From: MAG-120531 sp041163765
GTDB lineage: Bacteria > Bacteroidota > Bacteroidia > Flavobacteriales > Flavobacteriaceae
DNA: 10,472 nt
Assembly (NCBI GenBank): GCA_041163765.1
Contig: JBEAQS010000158.1
Span: 1-10,472 of the forward strand
Direction of reading: 5' to 3'
The position numbers and the translations under genes are program-made. Below the pieces are notes generated by a model. That model saw only the letters and a list, made by a program, of their open reading frames with translations, did no database searches and had not been told where the DNA came from. Position 1 is the stretch's first letter. The number at the start of each line of letters is the position of its first letter. Positions 1 to 6,603 of the stretch are shown here, in pieces.

Positions 1-1548
1 CACCAATCCGGGAATCAACGCAGCCATAGCGGGGAGATACGGATCATAACCCAACTGGATCAGACCGTCTAAATCCAATTTATCCGCCCGAGCAAGCAAT
101 TGTTGGGCGTGAATGGCCCTAAAATTTTCGTCAGCCGTAGCCATGTAAGGGGCGTAATTTTCTGGACGCGGACTATCTTGGGCCGCAGCGGTATACGGCG
201 TTGAGTTGCAATTTTGCACCCAACCTACTGAAGGGTTTTTTAAAAAAATCAACTCCTCAATCGGATGTAGCCCTTGCCAATCCGTTTCGGGATCACTTCC
301 TTTTTGGGGCACCGAAAAATCCAGTTCCGGATTCCGCTTAGGAACAAAATTGCCGTGAAAATAAGCGATGTTTCCCGATTGATCAGCGTATACCGTATTG
401 TTGGATGCATTGGTGCGGGCTTGCATGACGGCAACAAAATCAGCGTAGTTTTCTTGCTTGGTTCTGAGGTAAGACTGAGCCAGAGCATCGACAGGCCGCC
501 ACATCATAGAAGTGGCTGTCCATCGCCCATCCAAGGTATGGGTAATCGGTCCGTGGTGGGTTTTATATCGCGGAAAATCAACTTTTTTAATCGATCCATC
601 GGGTTGTTTCACCCCAATAGATACGGTGTCCACGCGTACCGGCCTCCATTCATTCCCATAACGATACGTTAATCCTTCTTCCGTGGGGACAATTTCTTCG
701 ATATACTCATCCATAACGTCCACATAAGTCGACGTATGCATCCAGCCCATGTGCTGGTTAAATCCTTGGTAGATAAAAAATTGGCCCCAAGTGATGGCGC
801 CATACGCGTTCAGCCCTGTTTCACTCACCAGGTGGGCTTCCCCTCGAAAGTAGAATGAAGTGTGGGGATTAATTAGGAGCATTGGATATCCTGAAGACGT
901 CTTAGCTCCGGAGAGCGCAATGCCGTTAGATCCAGCTGGCTCCTGGGTGTCTCGTGCTTTAGGTTGGTGTACCGCCAAGGGTTCCGGCGCATGTTCATAA
1001 AAAGCAGCCAGTCGTTTTAGTGACACACGCTCCATATCACCTCCAATAGATCCTTCCGTAAAATACAGAGACATCCATGGCTCAAAACGCTTTATGGCCG
1101 ATGGGGTAACTTCAGGATGACGGTATAGATAATAGTTAAGTCCATCTGCCCATCCCTGGCATAGTTCTTTCAGCCAAGCTGGGGCTGTGTTGTATTGGTC
1201 TTGAGCTTCTTGGTCCGTCATCCACAAACGCGCCCTTAGATCGCTGTACAAACCTTCGATGCCTTGAGCCTCTGCCAAGCGACCAGTGGCCGTTAAAAAA
1301 TTGGTTTCTACCCGATTGAAATCATCTTCACACTGGGCATACATCAATCCAAATACCACATCAGCCTCTGTCTTCCCGTAAATGTGGGGAACGCCAAAAG
1401 TGTCCCGGATGATCTCTACTTGTTTAGCTTGTGCCCTCCACCGCAGTATTTCCGCATCAGTAGGGGCGCTTTGTGACCAACCAAAAGAACCCAACAACAA
1501 AACTGCAGTGAAAAAAAACAACTGAGTTGATCGTTGGAGGTAAGTCAT
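1..1548 (-). CDS. Secreted penicillin-amidase-family acylase (N-terminal nucleophile hydrolase), C-terminus outside window
   Basis: This open frame starts at ATG 1548-1546 and runs off the left edge after 516 codons, so the C-terminal part is missing. Residues 1-26 look like a signal peptide (hydrophobic FFFTAVLLLGSFGWSQ), so it probably acts in the periplasm or outside the cell. Family members are precursors that cleave themselves into alpha and beta chains, the new N-terminal Ser being the nucleophile. Here the site is Gly206/Ser207 in AGSNGIALSG, a normal alpha-chain length. An INPH motif follows, with His229 (beta residue 23). GWVQNCNSTPYT, with Asn446 and Asn448 near beta residues 240-242, matches the conserved oxyanion-hole Asn region. 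The family hydrolyses amide bonds of beta-lactams, acyl-homoserine lactones or lipopeptides; the substrate here cannot be told. It starts 5 bases after the NifU-like stop, so co-transcription is likely. Family assignment is very secure. Confidence 0.95.
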   Translation of the reverse strand, partial: MTYLQRSTQLFFFTAVLLLGSFGWSQSAPTDAEILRWRAQAKQVEIIRDTFGVPHIYGKTEADVVFGLMYAQCEDDFNRVETNFLTATGRLAEAQGIEGLYSDLRARLWMTDQEAQDQYNTAPAWLKELCQGWADGLNYYLYRHPEVTPSAIKRFEPWMSLYFTEGSIGGDMERVSLKRLAAFYEHAPEPLAVHQPKARDTQEPAGSNGIALSGAKTSSGYPMLLINPHTSFYFRGEAHLVSETGLNAYGAITWGQFFIYQGFNQHMGWMHTSTYVDVMDEYIEEIVPTEEGLTYRYGNEWRPVRVDTVSIGVKQPDGSIKKVDFPRYKTHHGPITHTLDGRWTATSMMWRPVDALAQSYLRTKQENYADFVAVMQARTNASNNTVYADQSGNIAYFHGNFVPKRNPELDFSVPQKGSDPETDWQGLHPIEELIFLKNPSVGWVQNCNSTPYTAAAQDSPRPENYAPYMATADENFRAIHAQQLLARADKLDLDGLIQLGYDPYLPAMAALIPGLV

Positions 1549-1553
1549 CTGGG

Positions 1554-1793
1554 TTAGGATTCGTTAAGTACCGTTTGAATTTGGGGAGCGTGTTTTTTTA
1601 TCGTAGCCTCAACCCCTGACTTGAGCGTCATTTGATTGATGCTGCATCCTGAGCAAGCACCCTCAAGACGCACGCGCACAATGGAGTCGGCCTCGATACC
1701 CACCAAACTGATATCTCCGCCATCGGACTGGAGAAATGGCCTGATTTCTTCTAGGGCCTCTTGTACTTTTTCAACGAGCTGTTCTGATGTCAT
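1554..1793 (-). CDS. NifU C-terminal-domain (Nfu-type) Fe-S scaffold/carrier protein
   Basis: A small protein made only of the NifU C-terminal domain. The signature FLQSDGGDISLVGIE is followed by GACSGCS, whose two cysteines (CxxC, residues 47 and 50 from the start chosen here) are the known ligands for a labile 4Fe-4S cluster shared between two subunits. It probably assembles or passes on Fe-S clusters in the cytoplasm. I chose the ATG at 1793-1791 (79 residues). It lies 5 bases after the mrp stop and gives an N-terminus (MTSEQLVEKVQEAL) typical of the family. An in-frame ATG at 1817 would add eight residues (MFGFELIQ) and overlap mrp by 19 bases. Neither start has a clear ribosome binding site. 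The position directly after mrp, another Fe-S carrier, supports the role. Confidence 0.93.
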   Translation of the reverse strand: MTSEQLVEKVQEALEEIRPFLQSDGGDISLVGIEADSIVRVRLEGACSGCSINQMTLKSGVEATIKKHAPQIQTVLNES

Positions 1794-1798
1794 CTGTA

Positions 1799-2935
1799 TT
1801 AGTTCAAAGCCGAACATCCGGCCATGGTTGTAATTTTAATCGCTTCTGTAGGCGGTAGTGATTCATGGCGTGCTACTACCTGACGGACAGCTTCACGGGT
1901 CAACACTTCAAAAGCCTCAGCGGTTGGTCCTGATTGCTGAAGCGCCGCTGGTCTTCCTACATCACCGGCTTCTCGAATACTCTGTACCAAGGGAAGTGCT
2001 CCGATAAACGGCACCCCAAGGTCTTCAGCCAAGTGCTTAGCTCCGTCTTTCCCAAATATATAATATTTATGGTCAGGAAGCTCCTCTGGTGTAAAATAGG
2101 CCATGTTTTCAATGATTCCCAGCACAGGAACTTGGATGTTTTCCTGTTGGAACATCGCTACCCCTTTACGGGCATCAGCCAGGGCCACTTCTTGAGGGGT
2201 GCTGACTACCAATGCGCCAGTAATGGGCAAAGCCTGCATGATACTCAAGTGTATATCTCCTGTACCCGGGGGCAAATCGATCAGTAAAAAATCGAGTTCT
2301 CCCCAGTGGGCATCAAAAATTAATTGATTCAAGGCTTTGGCCGCCATAGGGCCACGCCAAATAACGGCTTGTCCCGGTTGGGTAAAAAATCCAATAGAAA
2401 GCATTTTTACTCCATGGCTTTCCACAGGCTTCATTTTGGATTTACCATCAATCATCACCGACAAAGGCTTTTCCATCACGACATCAAACATGGTAGGCAT
2501 CGACGGACCGTAAATATCTGCATCTAAAAGGCCTACTTGAAAGCCCATTTTGGCCAAAGTCACTGCGAGGTTGGCCGTTACGGTAGATTTGCCTACTCCC
2601 CCTTTACCGGAGGCGATGGCGACAATATTTTTGATGCCTGGAATAGGCTTTCCTTTAATTAGGTTGGGATTGGGTGCGTTTTGAGGTACTTCTACCTTCA
2701 CGTTGACCTTTACCTTTAATTTTTGGTCTACTTCGGCGTGAATCACTTGCATCACAGATACTTCGGTTTTCTTACGCGCTTGTAGGGTTGGGTTGTCAAT
2801 CACCACATCGACGACTACCTCATCGCCAAAAACGACAACATTGGTCACTGCTCCGCTTTCCACCATGTTTTTTCCTTCGCCTGGCGCTGATATTTTGGTC
2901 AACGCATCCAGCACCGCTTGTTTTGTGGTTTTCAT
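1799..2935 (-). CDS. mrp: Mrp/ApbC-family Fe-S cluster carrier P-loop ATPase
   Basis: A 378-residue protein of the Mrp/NBP35 family, cytoplasmic ATPases that carry Fe-S clusters to target proteins. Residues 1-85 resemble the MIP18 (DUF59) domain that many bacterial Mrp proteins carry. The deviant Walker A loop GKGGVGKST lies at 110-118, followed by the family motifs LLDADIYGPSMP and DFLLIDLPPGTGD. Most family members have a CxxC pair after the ENMxYF motif. Here that stretch reads ENMAYFTPEELPDHKYYIFG and has no cysteine. The only cysteine in the protein is Cys374, in the C-terminal tail MAGCSALN. A homodimer might still provide two thiols; this is inference. Partner context is strong because a NifU-like gene follows directly. 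A -7 promoter element sits 18 bases before the ATG, so mrp probably has its own promoter. Confidence 0.96.
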   Translation of the reverse strand: MKTTKQAVLDALTKISAPGEGKNMVESGAVTNVVVFGDEVVVDVVIDNPTLQARKKTEVSVMQVIHAEVDQKLKVKVNVKVEVPQNAPNPNLIKGKPIPGIKNIVAIASGKGGVGKSTVTANLAVTLAKMGFQVGLLDADIYGPSMPTMFDVVMEKPLSVMIDGKSKMKPVESHGVKMLSIGFFTQPGQAVIWRGPMAAKALNQLIFDAHWGELDFLLIDLPPGTGDIHLSIMQALPITGALVVSTPQEVALADARKGVAMFQQENIQVPVLGIIENMAYFTPEELPDHKYYIFGKDGAKHLAEDLGVPFIGALPLVQSIREAGDVGRPAALQQSGPTAEAFEVLTREAVRQVVARHESLPPTEAIKITTMAGCSALN

Positions 2936-2939
2936 GTCT

Positions 2940-2952
2940 GCCTATTTTAGGC
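2940..2952 (-). other. Short hairpin in the mrp leader
   Basis: GCCTATTTTAGGC is a perfect 5-bp inverted repeat with a 3-base loop, lying between the -7 element of the mrp promoter and the start codon. In RNA it would form a small hairpin a few bases before the ATG. It could be an operator half, a translation-control hairpin, or chance. It has no T-tract, so it is not an intrinsic terminator. Confidence 0.3.
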
Positions 2953-2953
2953 G

Positions 2954-2983
2954 CAAAGATACGATTTAACCTTCAGAAGATAA
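2954..2983 (-). promoter_or_regulatory. Predicted Bacteroidota-type promoter for mrp and downstream genes
   Basis: On the minus strand TATCTTTG (2961-2954) matches the Bacteroidota -7 consensus TAnnTTTG exactly. A -33 candidate TTA (2983-2981, one mismatch to TTG) lies 19 bases upstream, the usual spacing. The start codon of mrp follows 18 bases after the element. The site sits in and just behind the 3' end of the MGMT-family gene, at the only gap larger than 5 bases in this gene string, which supports a real internal promoter. Confidence 0.6.
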
Positions 2984-3319
2984 AGCGTGACTAGGATCCC
3001 AAAAGTGCTCGTTAAAGTGCGTTATTTGGTCGTTCTGAACCAATATTCCCTCGCTTTCTAATAGTTGCTGCATGAGGTTGGTCCCCCCAAAATGATGTTT
3101 TCCGGTAAGCATCCCCAAACGATTGACCACCCGGTGGGCCGGTACATCCGAAAGATTGTGTGCCGCATTCATGGCCCAGCCAACCATGCGGGCACTGCCC
3201 CGAGCACCTAAAAAAGCAGCAATGGCGCCATAAGAAGTAACGCGCCCGTAGGGTACCTGGCGCACAACGGTGTAAACGCGCTCAAAAAAAGAAGTAGTCT
3301 CTGAACTGTACTGGGTCAA
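2966..3319 (-). CDS. MGMT-family DNA-binding protein without catalytic Cys (alkyltransferase-like, ATL)
   Basis: A single-domain relative of O6-alkylguanine-DNA alkyltransferase. The helix-turn-helix region (GRVTSYGAIAAFLG, about 25-38) and the strand-opening arginine region (SARMVGWAMNAAH, about 42-54) are intact. The active-site motif is PAHRV (about 60-64) instead of PCHRV, so the methyl-accepting cysteine is alanine. This is the mark of ATL proteins, which bind O6-alkylguanine without repairing it and are known to channel the lesion into nucleotide excision repair. Start choice: TTG at 3319-3317, overlapping the TGA stop of the previous gene as TTGA, gives 117 residues, near the usual family size. 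The only upstream ATG in frame (3373) would add 18 residues with no family likeness and overlap the LysE-like gene by 58 bases. The N-terminus therefore remains uncertain; family and missing Cys are clear. Confidence 0.88.
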   Translation of the reverse strand: MTQYSSETTSFFERVYTVVRQVPYGRVTSYGAIAAFLGARGSARMVGWAMNAAHNLSDVPAHRVVNRLGMLTGKHHFGGTNLMQQLLESEGILVQNDQITHFNEHFWDPSHALSSEG

Positions 3320-3933
3320 AACAATCGGTATATCGCCAACAGCATTAATAAGACCATTAACGCTCCAAGCCAATGGTTAAATCTTCTGGGTATTTGGTTG
3401 GGGTCGGCCAGGAGTTTTTGAAAAAACTCGATGTACAAATACAGCAAAAAGCCCGTCCCAAGTGATGCCGCCATCATAAATACAGTAATGTCCTCAGGAG
3501 CAAAAAAAATCCAACCTGAAGCACGCCACATGGCGTGAAGTCCCACGTAATAAGGAATGGTCAGCATATTGGCCAGCGCCATGCCAAAACCCTTCCAAAA
3601 GCTGTATTTTTTCTTAAAATTGATGCCTTCCATGGGGTTTTTCTGGGTGGGTGCGCTAAAAAAATAAACAGCCAATACAGCAAACATACCCACCGCAAAC
3701 CAGAGCATCCAGCGAAGTAATTCTGGATTTCGGGCGACGTATCGGGCAATCCAAACGGCGATACCTGATTGAATAATCACAGCGGACATCACGCCTAGCC
3801 CAAACATGTAGGCATACGTCTTTCCCTGTCTGACTCTGGTTTTAGCCGCATTGAGATTCAACAAACCTGGGGGAGCCGAAGCCATAAAGGCGGCGGAAAA
3901 GGTGGAGAAAAACAAGAGCAACAAATGAGTCAT
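3316..3933 (-). CDS. LysE-like integral membrane transporter
   Basis: A 205-residue, very hydrophobic protein with about six membrane helices (roughly 4-26, 40-63, 72-92, 112-138, 148-170 and 185-203). The first helix ends in SAPPGLLNLNAAKTRVRQGK, which matches the PGP/NxN-type motif near the N-terminus of LysE/RhtB-family exporters, and the length fits the family. LysE-type proteins export amino acids or similar small molecules across the inner membrane; no substrate can be inferred here. The ATG (3933-3931) directly follows the TAG stop of trmB with no base between, which suggests translational coupling. The TGA stop overlaps the likely TTG start of the next gene. Family assignment rests on the N-terminal motif and topology, so it is less firm than for the neighbours. 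Confidence 0.8.
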   Translation of the reverse strand: MTHLLLLFFSTFSAAFMASAPPGLLNLNAAKTRVRQGKTYAYMFGLGVMSAVIIQSGIAVWIARYVARNPELLRWMLWFAVGMFAVLAVYFFSAPTQKNPMEGINFKKKYSFWKGFGMALANMLTIPYYVGLHAMWRASGWIFFAPEDITVFMMAASLGTGFLLYLYIEFFQKLLADPNQIPRRFNHWLGALMVLLMLLAIYRLF

Positions 3934-4602
3934 CTAGGGAATAAAGCGCATATAGGTGATTGGGGTGCCCAAGGCCAGATACTGTGCCTCGTAAAAGGTT
4001 TGAATCTCCAATACCTCAGCTGGACTGCCTTCATTGCGATAAACATGGTGGTTAGCATATTCGATTTCCAAGCCCAAACCGAAACAGAGTCCCAGGGTAT
4101 ATCCGTGTAAAAAGGCAGAATCTGTCTTTAAGTGTACGGGGGCTCCTGGTATGAGTATTTTTTTATACTTAGCCAAAAAAGCGGGATTGGTCATCCGGTG
4201 TTTGGTGCGTTTAAATTTGATTTGTGGATCTGGGAAGGTAATCCAGATCTCTGCAATGCTCTGGGCAGCAAACACCAAATCAATCAACTCAATCTGGGTC
4301 CGCACAAAGGCGACATTCTTTAAACCGCTTTCATGAGCCGTTTTGGCCCCACGCCAAAAACGAGCTCCCTTGATGTCCACCCCGATGTAGTTGATGTTTT
4401 TATGGCGCTTGGCCAGACCGATGGTGTATTCTCCCTTTCCGCAACCCAGCTCCAGCACTATGGGGTGATCGTTGCCAAAAAATGAGGACCAATACCCTGG
4501 CTGGGCGTATTGGCCTGTTAAAATCTCTTCCCGCGTAGGCTGTAACACATGGGCAAATCCCTCGTTCTCCCTAAACCTCTTTAATTTGTTTTTACTTCCC
4601 AA
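3934..4602 (-). CDS. trmB: tRNA (guanine-N7-)-methyltransferase TrmB
   Basis: A 222-residue class I methyltransferase that makes m7G46 in the variable loop of many tRNAs, using S-adenosylmethionine. The SAM-binding loop is ELGCGKGEYT (51-60), followed by the acidic strand end GVDIKGAR (75-81). The catalytic signature TFPDPQIKF (122-130), with KHRMTNPAFL after it, is a variant of the FPDPWPK/KRHHKRR region of the E. coli enzyme. The C-terminal LEIQTFYEAQYLALG fits the conserved T-x-x-E substrate loop. Length is normal. It starts 3 bases after the histidine kinase stop and ends against the LysE-like gene, so it belongs to the same operon even though tRNA modification has no evident link to the two-component system. 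Confidence 0.96.
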   Translation of the reverse strand: MGSKNKLKRFRENEGFAHVLQPTREEILTGQYAQPGYWSSFFGNDHPIVLELGCGKGEYTIGLAKRHKNINYIGVDIKGARFWRGAKTAHESGLKNVAFVRTQIELIDLVFAAQSIAEIWITFPDPQIKFKRTKHRMTNPAFLAKYKKILIPGAPVHLKTDSAFLHGYTLGLCFGLGLEIEYANHHVYRNEGSPAEVLEIQTFYEAQYLALGTPITYMRFIP

Positions 4603-4605
4603 AGT

Positions 4606-5658
4606 TTACTTCTTTTCTTGATGTTTTTCCAGGGTAAAGGAAAACTCAGACCCCACCCCCAAAACACTTTCTACATATATTTTTTCTCCGTGGGCCTCAA
4701 TGATGTGCTTGACAATCGACAAGCCCAATCCGGAGCCCCCTTCCTTTCTGCTGCCGCTTTTGTCTACCCGGTAAAAGCGTTCAAACAAACGGGGGATGTG
4801 CTCTTTAGCTATCCCTTCGCCGTTATCTGTGATGCGTATGATGACTTTGCTCTTGACTAAATCCTCGATACTTACTTCTATGGTGCCGTCCTCATGGCCA
4901 TATTTAATGGCATTGACAATCAAATTGGTCAATACCTGCTGGATTTTCTCTGCATCAGCCCAAACAAAAATGGGCTGTTGGTATTCCATATCAAAGGTGA
5001 GCGTAATATTTTTTTTGGATGCGCGCATCTCCAGCATCTCAAAAACAGACTTAACTAGATCAACTGCATCAAACGCCTCCGGCTCTACAGTTAGGTTCCC
5101 GGCTTCAAACTTGGTGATTAAATCAAGGTCTTTGATAATATAAGCTAGGCGATCAACCCCTTTAGCTGCTCGCTGAAGGTACTTTTTTGCTACTTTTTTA
5201 TCGTCAACTGCCCCGTCCAGCAAGGTTAATATATATCCTTGTATCATGAATAAAGGGGTCTTCAATTCATGGGAAATATTGCCTAAAAAATCTTTGCGGT
5301 ATTGCTCACGGACTTTTAAACCATCGATTTCCAACTTCTTTTCTTGGGCAAACTTTTCAATTTCTGCCGTTAAGGTTTTCATATCTGTGGTTACTGGGCC
5401 CGTGTTGATCGCGCTTGACTGTAGAATCGTCAAATCATCGTATAACTTCTTGATCCTTGAATAAATGAATTGTTCAATCCGCCACTGAATAATCACGAAG
5501 GTCAGCACAAAAGAAATCAGCGCAAAGGCCCCCAACGACAGCATCATCTGAGCGCTCCAAGAATCAAACAAAAAGCCCACCAAAAAGGTGAGCAAAGCAG
5601 AGATCAACAGGGATGTAATCGCCGCAAATCGATACGGCTTTCTGAGTTTTTGAGACAT
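4606..5658 (-). CDS. PhoR-like membrane sensor histidine kinase
   Basis: A 350-residue sensor kinase. Two membrane helices (about 11-31 and 37-59) are separated by only a few residues, so there is almost no periplasmic sensor domain, and no PAS or HAMP domain is evident. A linker likely to be coiled coil (about 60-120) leads to the dimerisation domain with the phospho-accepting His130 in FLGNISHELKTP. The ATPase domain shows the N box (VLTNLIVNAIKYG, 242-254), the G1 box (ITDNGEGIA, 276-284), the F box (LFERFYRVDK) and the G2 box (GGSGLGLSIVKHI, 307-319). The lack of a sensor domain suggests it senses through membrane helices or a partner protein, as PhoR-type kinases do with the Pst transporter; this is inference. 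Its ATG directly abuts the stop of the response regulator, its evident partner. Confidence 0.95.
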   Translation of the reverse strand: MSQKLRKPYRFAAITSLLISALLTFLVGFLFDSWSAQMMLSLGAFALISFVLTFVIIQWRIEQFIYSRIKKLYDDLTILQSSAINTGPVTTDMKTLTAEIEKFAQEKKLEIDGLKVREQYRKDFLGNISHELKTPLFMIQGYILTLLDGAVDDKKVAKKYLQRAAKGVDRLAYIIKDLDLITKFEAGNLTVEPEAFDAVDLVKSVFEMLEMRASKKNITLTFDMEYQQPIFVWADAEKIQQVLTNLIVNAIKYGHEDGTIEVSIEDLVKSKVIIRITDNGEGIAKEHIPRLFERFYRVDKSGSRKEGGSGLGLSIVKHIIEAHGEKIYVESVLGVGSEFSFTLEKHQEKK

Positions 5659-6351
5659 TTATAAATGGAACTTATACCCTACTCCTTTGACCGTTTTGAA
5701 GTAGTCATCGCCTATTTTTTCGCGCAATTTTCGGATGTGTACATCGATGGTTCTACCGCCTACCACTACTTCATTACCCCAAACGGTATCGAGTATGGCT
5801 TCTCTTTTAAATACTTTGTTCGGCTTGGAGGTCAACAGGGTGAGCAACTCAAATTCTTTTCTGGGAAGTATTAGTTCTTTATCCTTAACCAATACTTTGT
5901 ATTCTTCTCGGTTGATGGTGATGTCGCCTACGACATATAGATCACCTAACTCTTCTTGTACATTGGTCAGATTAACCCGTCTGAGCAAGGACTTTACCTT
6001 ACTGACCAACACCTTAGGCTTAATCGGTTTAGTGATGTAATCATCCGCACCGGCATCAAATCCTGCCACTTGAGAATAGTCCTCTCCTCTAGCTGTAAGG
6101 AATGCAACTAGTGTGTGGGCCAATTCTGGCGTATTCCTAATCGCTTCACAGGCTTCAATTCCATCCATTTCTGGCATCATCACATCGAGTATGATGAGGT
6201 GTGGCTTCTTTTTCTTAGCTTTTTCTAGGGCCTCAACCCCATTGTTGGCCGTGTACACCTTATACCCCTCAGCCGTCAAGTTGTAGGAAACGATCTCCAA
6301 AATATCCGGCTCATCGTCTACTAAAAGTATTTTGATCTCAGCTTCGTTCAT
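5659..6351 (-). CDS. OmpR/PhoB-family response regulator transcription factor
   Basis: A 230-residue two-domain regulator. The receiver domain (about 6-125) has the acidic pocket VDDEPD (11-16), phospho-accepting Asp56 in LIILDVMMPEMDG, the switch Thr86 in FLTARGED and Lys108 in DYITKPI. The winged-helix DNA-binding domain (about 133-230) has PRKEFELLTLLTSKP, then VWGNEVVVGGRTIDVHIRK as the recognition-helix region, and ends in the wing VKGVGYKF. All key residues are present. It is the first gene of the leftward operon and is directly followed by its kinase. Its sequence resembles the PhoB-like regulators common in Flavobacteriia, so phosphate control is possible but not shown. The promoter in front carries a 14-bp direct repeat that could be its own binding site. 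Confidence 0.96.
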   Translation of the reverse strand: MNEAEIKILLVDDEPDILEIVSYNLTAEGYKVYTANNGVEALEKAKKKKPHLIILDVMMPEMDGIEACEAIRNTPELAHTLVAFLTARGEDYSQVAGFDAGADDYITKPIKPKVLVSKVKSLLRRVNLTNVQEELGDLYVVGDITINREEYKVLVKDKELILPRKEFELLTLLTSKPNKVFKREAILDTVWGNEVVVGGRTIDVHIRKLREKIGDDYFKTVKGVGYKFHL

Positions 6352-6372
6352 GTCTTTGCCTGTAAATTAGGT

Positions 6373-6402
6373 CAAATGTAGCGATAATTGATTTAAGCTG
6401 AA
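6373..6402 (-). promoter_or_regulatory. Predicted promoter of the two-component/trmB operon
   Basis: On the minus strand TACATTTG (6380-6373) is an exact TAnnTTTG -7 element. TTC (6402-6400) lies 19 bases upstream as a one-mismatch -33 element. The regulator's ATG begins 21 bases after the -7 element, leaving a short leader of roughly 17 bases. There is no Shine-Dalgarno sequence, as is usual in this phylum. Confidence 0.62.
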
Positions 6403-6426
6403 CCCACTTAACATTGATTTAAACTG
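6387..6426. repeat. 14-bp direct repeat overlapping the response-regulator promoter
   Basis: ATTGATTTAAGCTG (6387-6400) and ATTGATTTAAACTG (6413-6426) agree at 13 of 14 positions and start 26 bases apart. The first copy fills the spacer between the -33 and -7 elements of the leftward promoter; the second lies just upstream of it. TTAA cores at 6408 and 6419 are 11 bases apart, the spacing of half-sites bound by PhoB/OmpR proteins in other bacteria. A binding site for the regulator itself is a reasonable guess; no consensus for this protein is known to me. Confidence 0.5.
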
Positions 6427-6443
6427 GGAAACAATAATCTAAC

Positions 6444-6483
6444 ACGCTTAAAGTCAAGAAGATGAGGGACTAAGCGTTTTTTT
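6444..6483 (+). terminator. Rightward terminator-like hairpin with T-tract, no gene in front
   Basis: ACGCTTA-AA-GTC (6444-6455) pairs with GACTAAGCGT (6468-6477): ten base pairs with a 2-base bulge and a 12-base loop. Seven T residues (6477-6483) follow. Read rightward it looks like an intrinsic terminator. Read leftward no T-tract follows. No plus-strand gene precedes it, so it may protect the lipoprotein promoter from antisense transcription, end a small RNA, or act as an attenuator. Confidence 0.45.
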
Positions 6484-6525
6484 GGGGGCTTGAACACCTT
6501 AGATTAACATAAGGCTCACATTTTA

Positions 6526-6538
6526 ATCAAAATTTGAT
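6526..6538. promoter_or_regulatory. 13-bp palindrome upstream of the lipoprotein promoter
   Basis: ATCAAA-A-TTTGAT is a perfect 6-bp inverted repeat around one base, ending 36 bases before the -7 element of the lipoprotein gene. The position would suit an activator site. The sequence is AT-rich, so chance is possible. On the minus strand the site lies within TTGATTAAAATG, which loosely resembles the ATTGATTTAA repeat near the regulator promoter. Confidence 0.35.
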
Positions 6539-6574
6539 AACGTCAAAAAAACATGGGTTTGCTCCCCTACCCGA

Positions 6575-6582
6575 TAAATTTG
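6575..6582 (+). promoter_or_regulatory. Predicted -7 element for the lipoprotein gene
   Basis: TAAATTTG matches TAnnTTTG exactly and ends 21 bases before the ATG at 6604, the same distance as in the divergent regulator promoter. At the expected -33 position (19-base spacer) the sequence is ATG rather than TTG, so the upstream element is weak. This may mean that the promoter depends on an activator. Confidence 0.58.
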
Positions 6583-6603
6583 CGGAAAACAAAAATAACC
6601 ATC

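Noticed and set aside
274..672. Open frame on the plus strand opposite the acylase
   Set aside because: It overlaps a clearly conserved acylase region on the other strand and shows no domain, signal or promoter.
5735..6040. Plus-strand open frame opposite the response regulator
   Set aside because: Low-complexity Ser/Thr/Leu composition typical of the complement of a real gene; the regulator is unmistakable.
6553..6603. Upstream ATG extending the lipoprotein by 17 residues (MGLLPYPINL...)
   Set aside because: It lies before the predicted -7 element and would place non-signal residues in front of a complete lipoprotein signal peptide.
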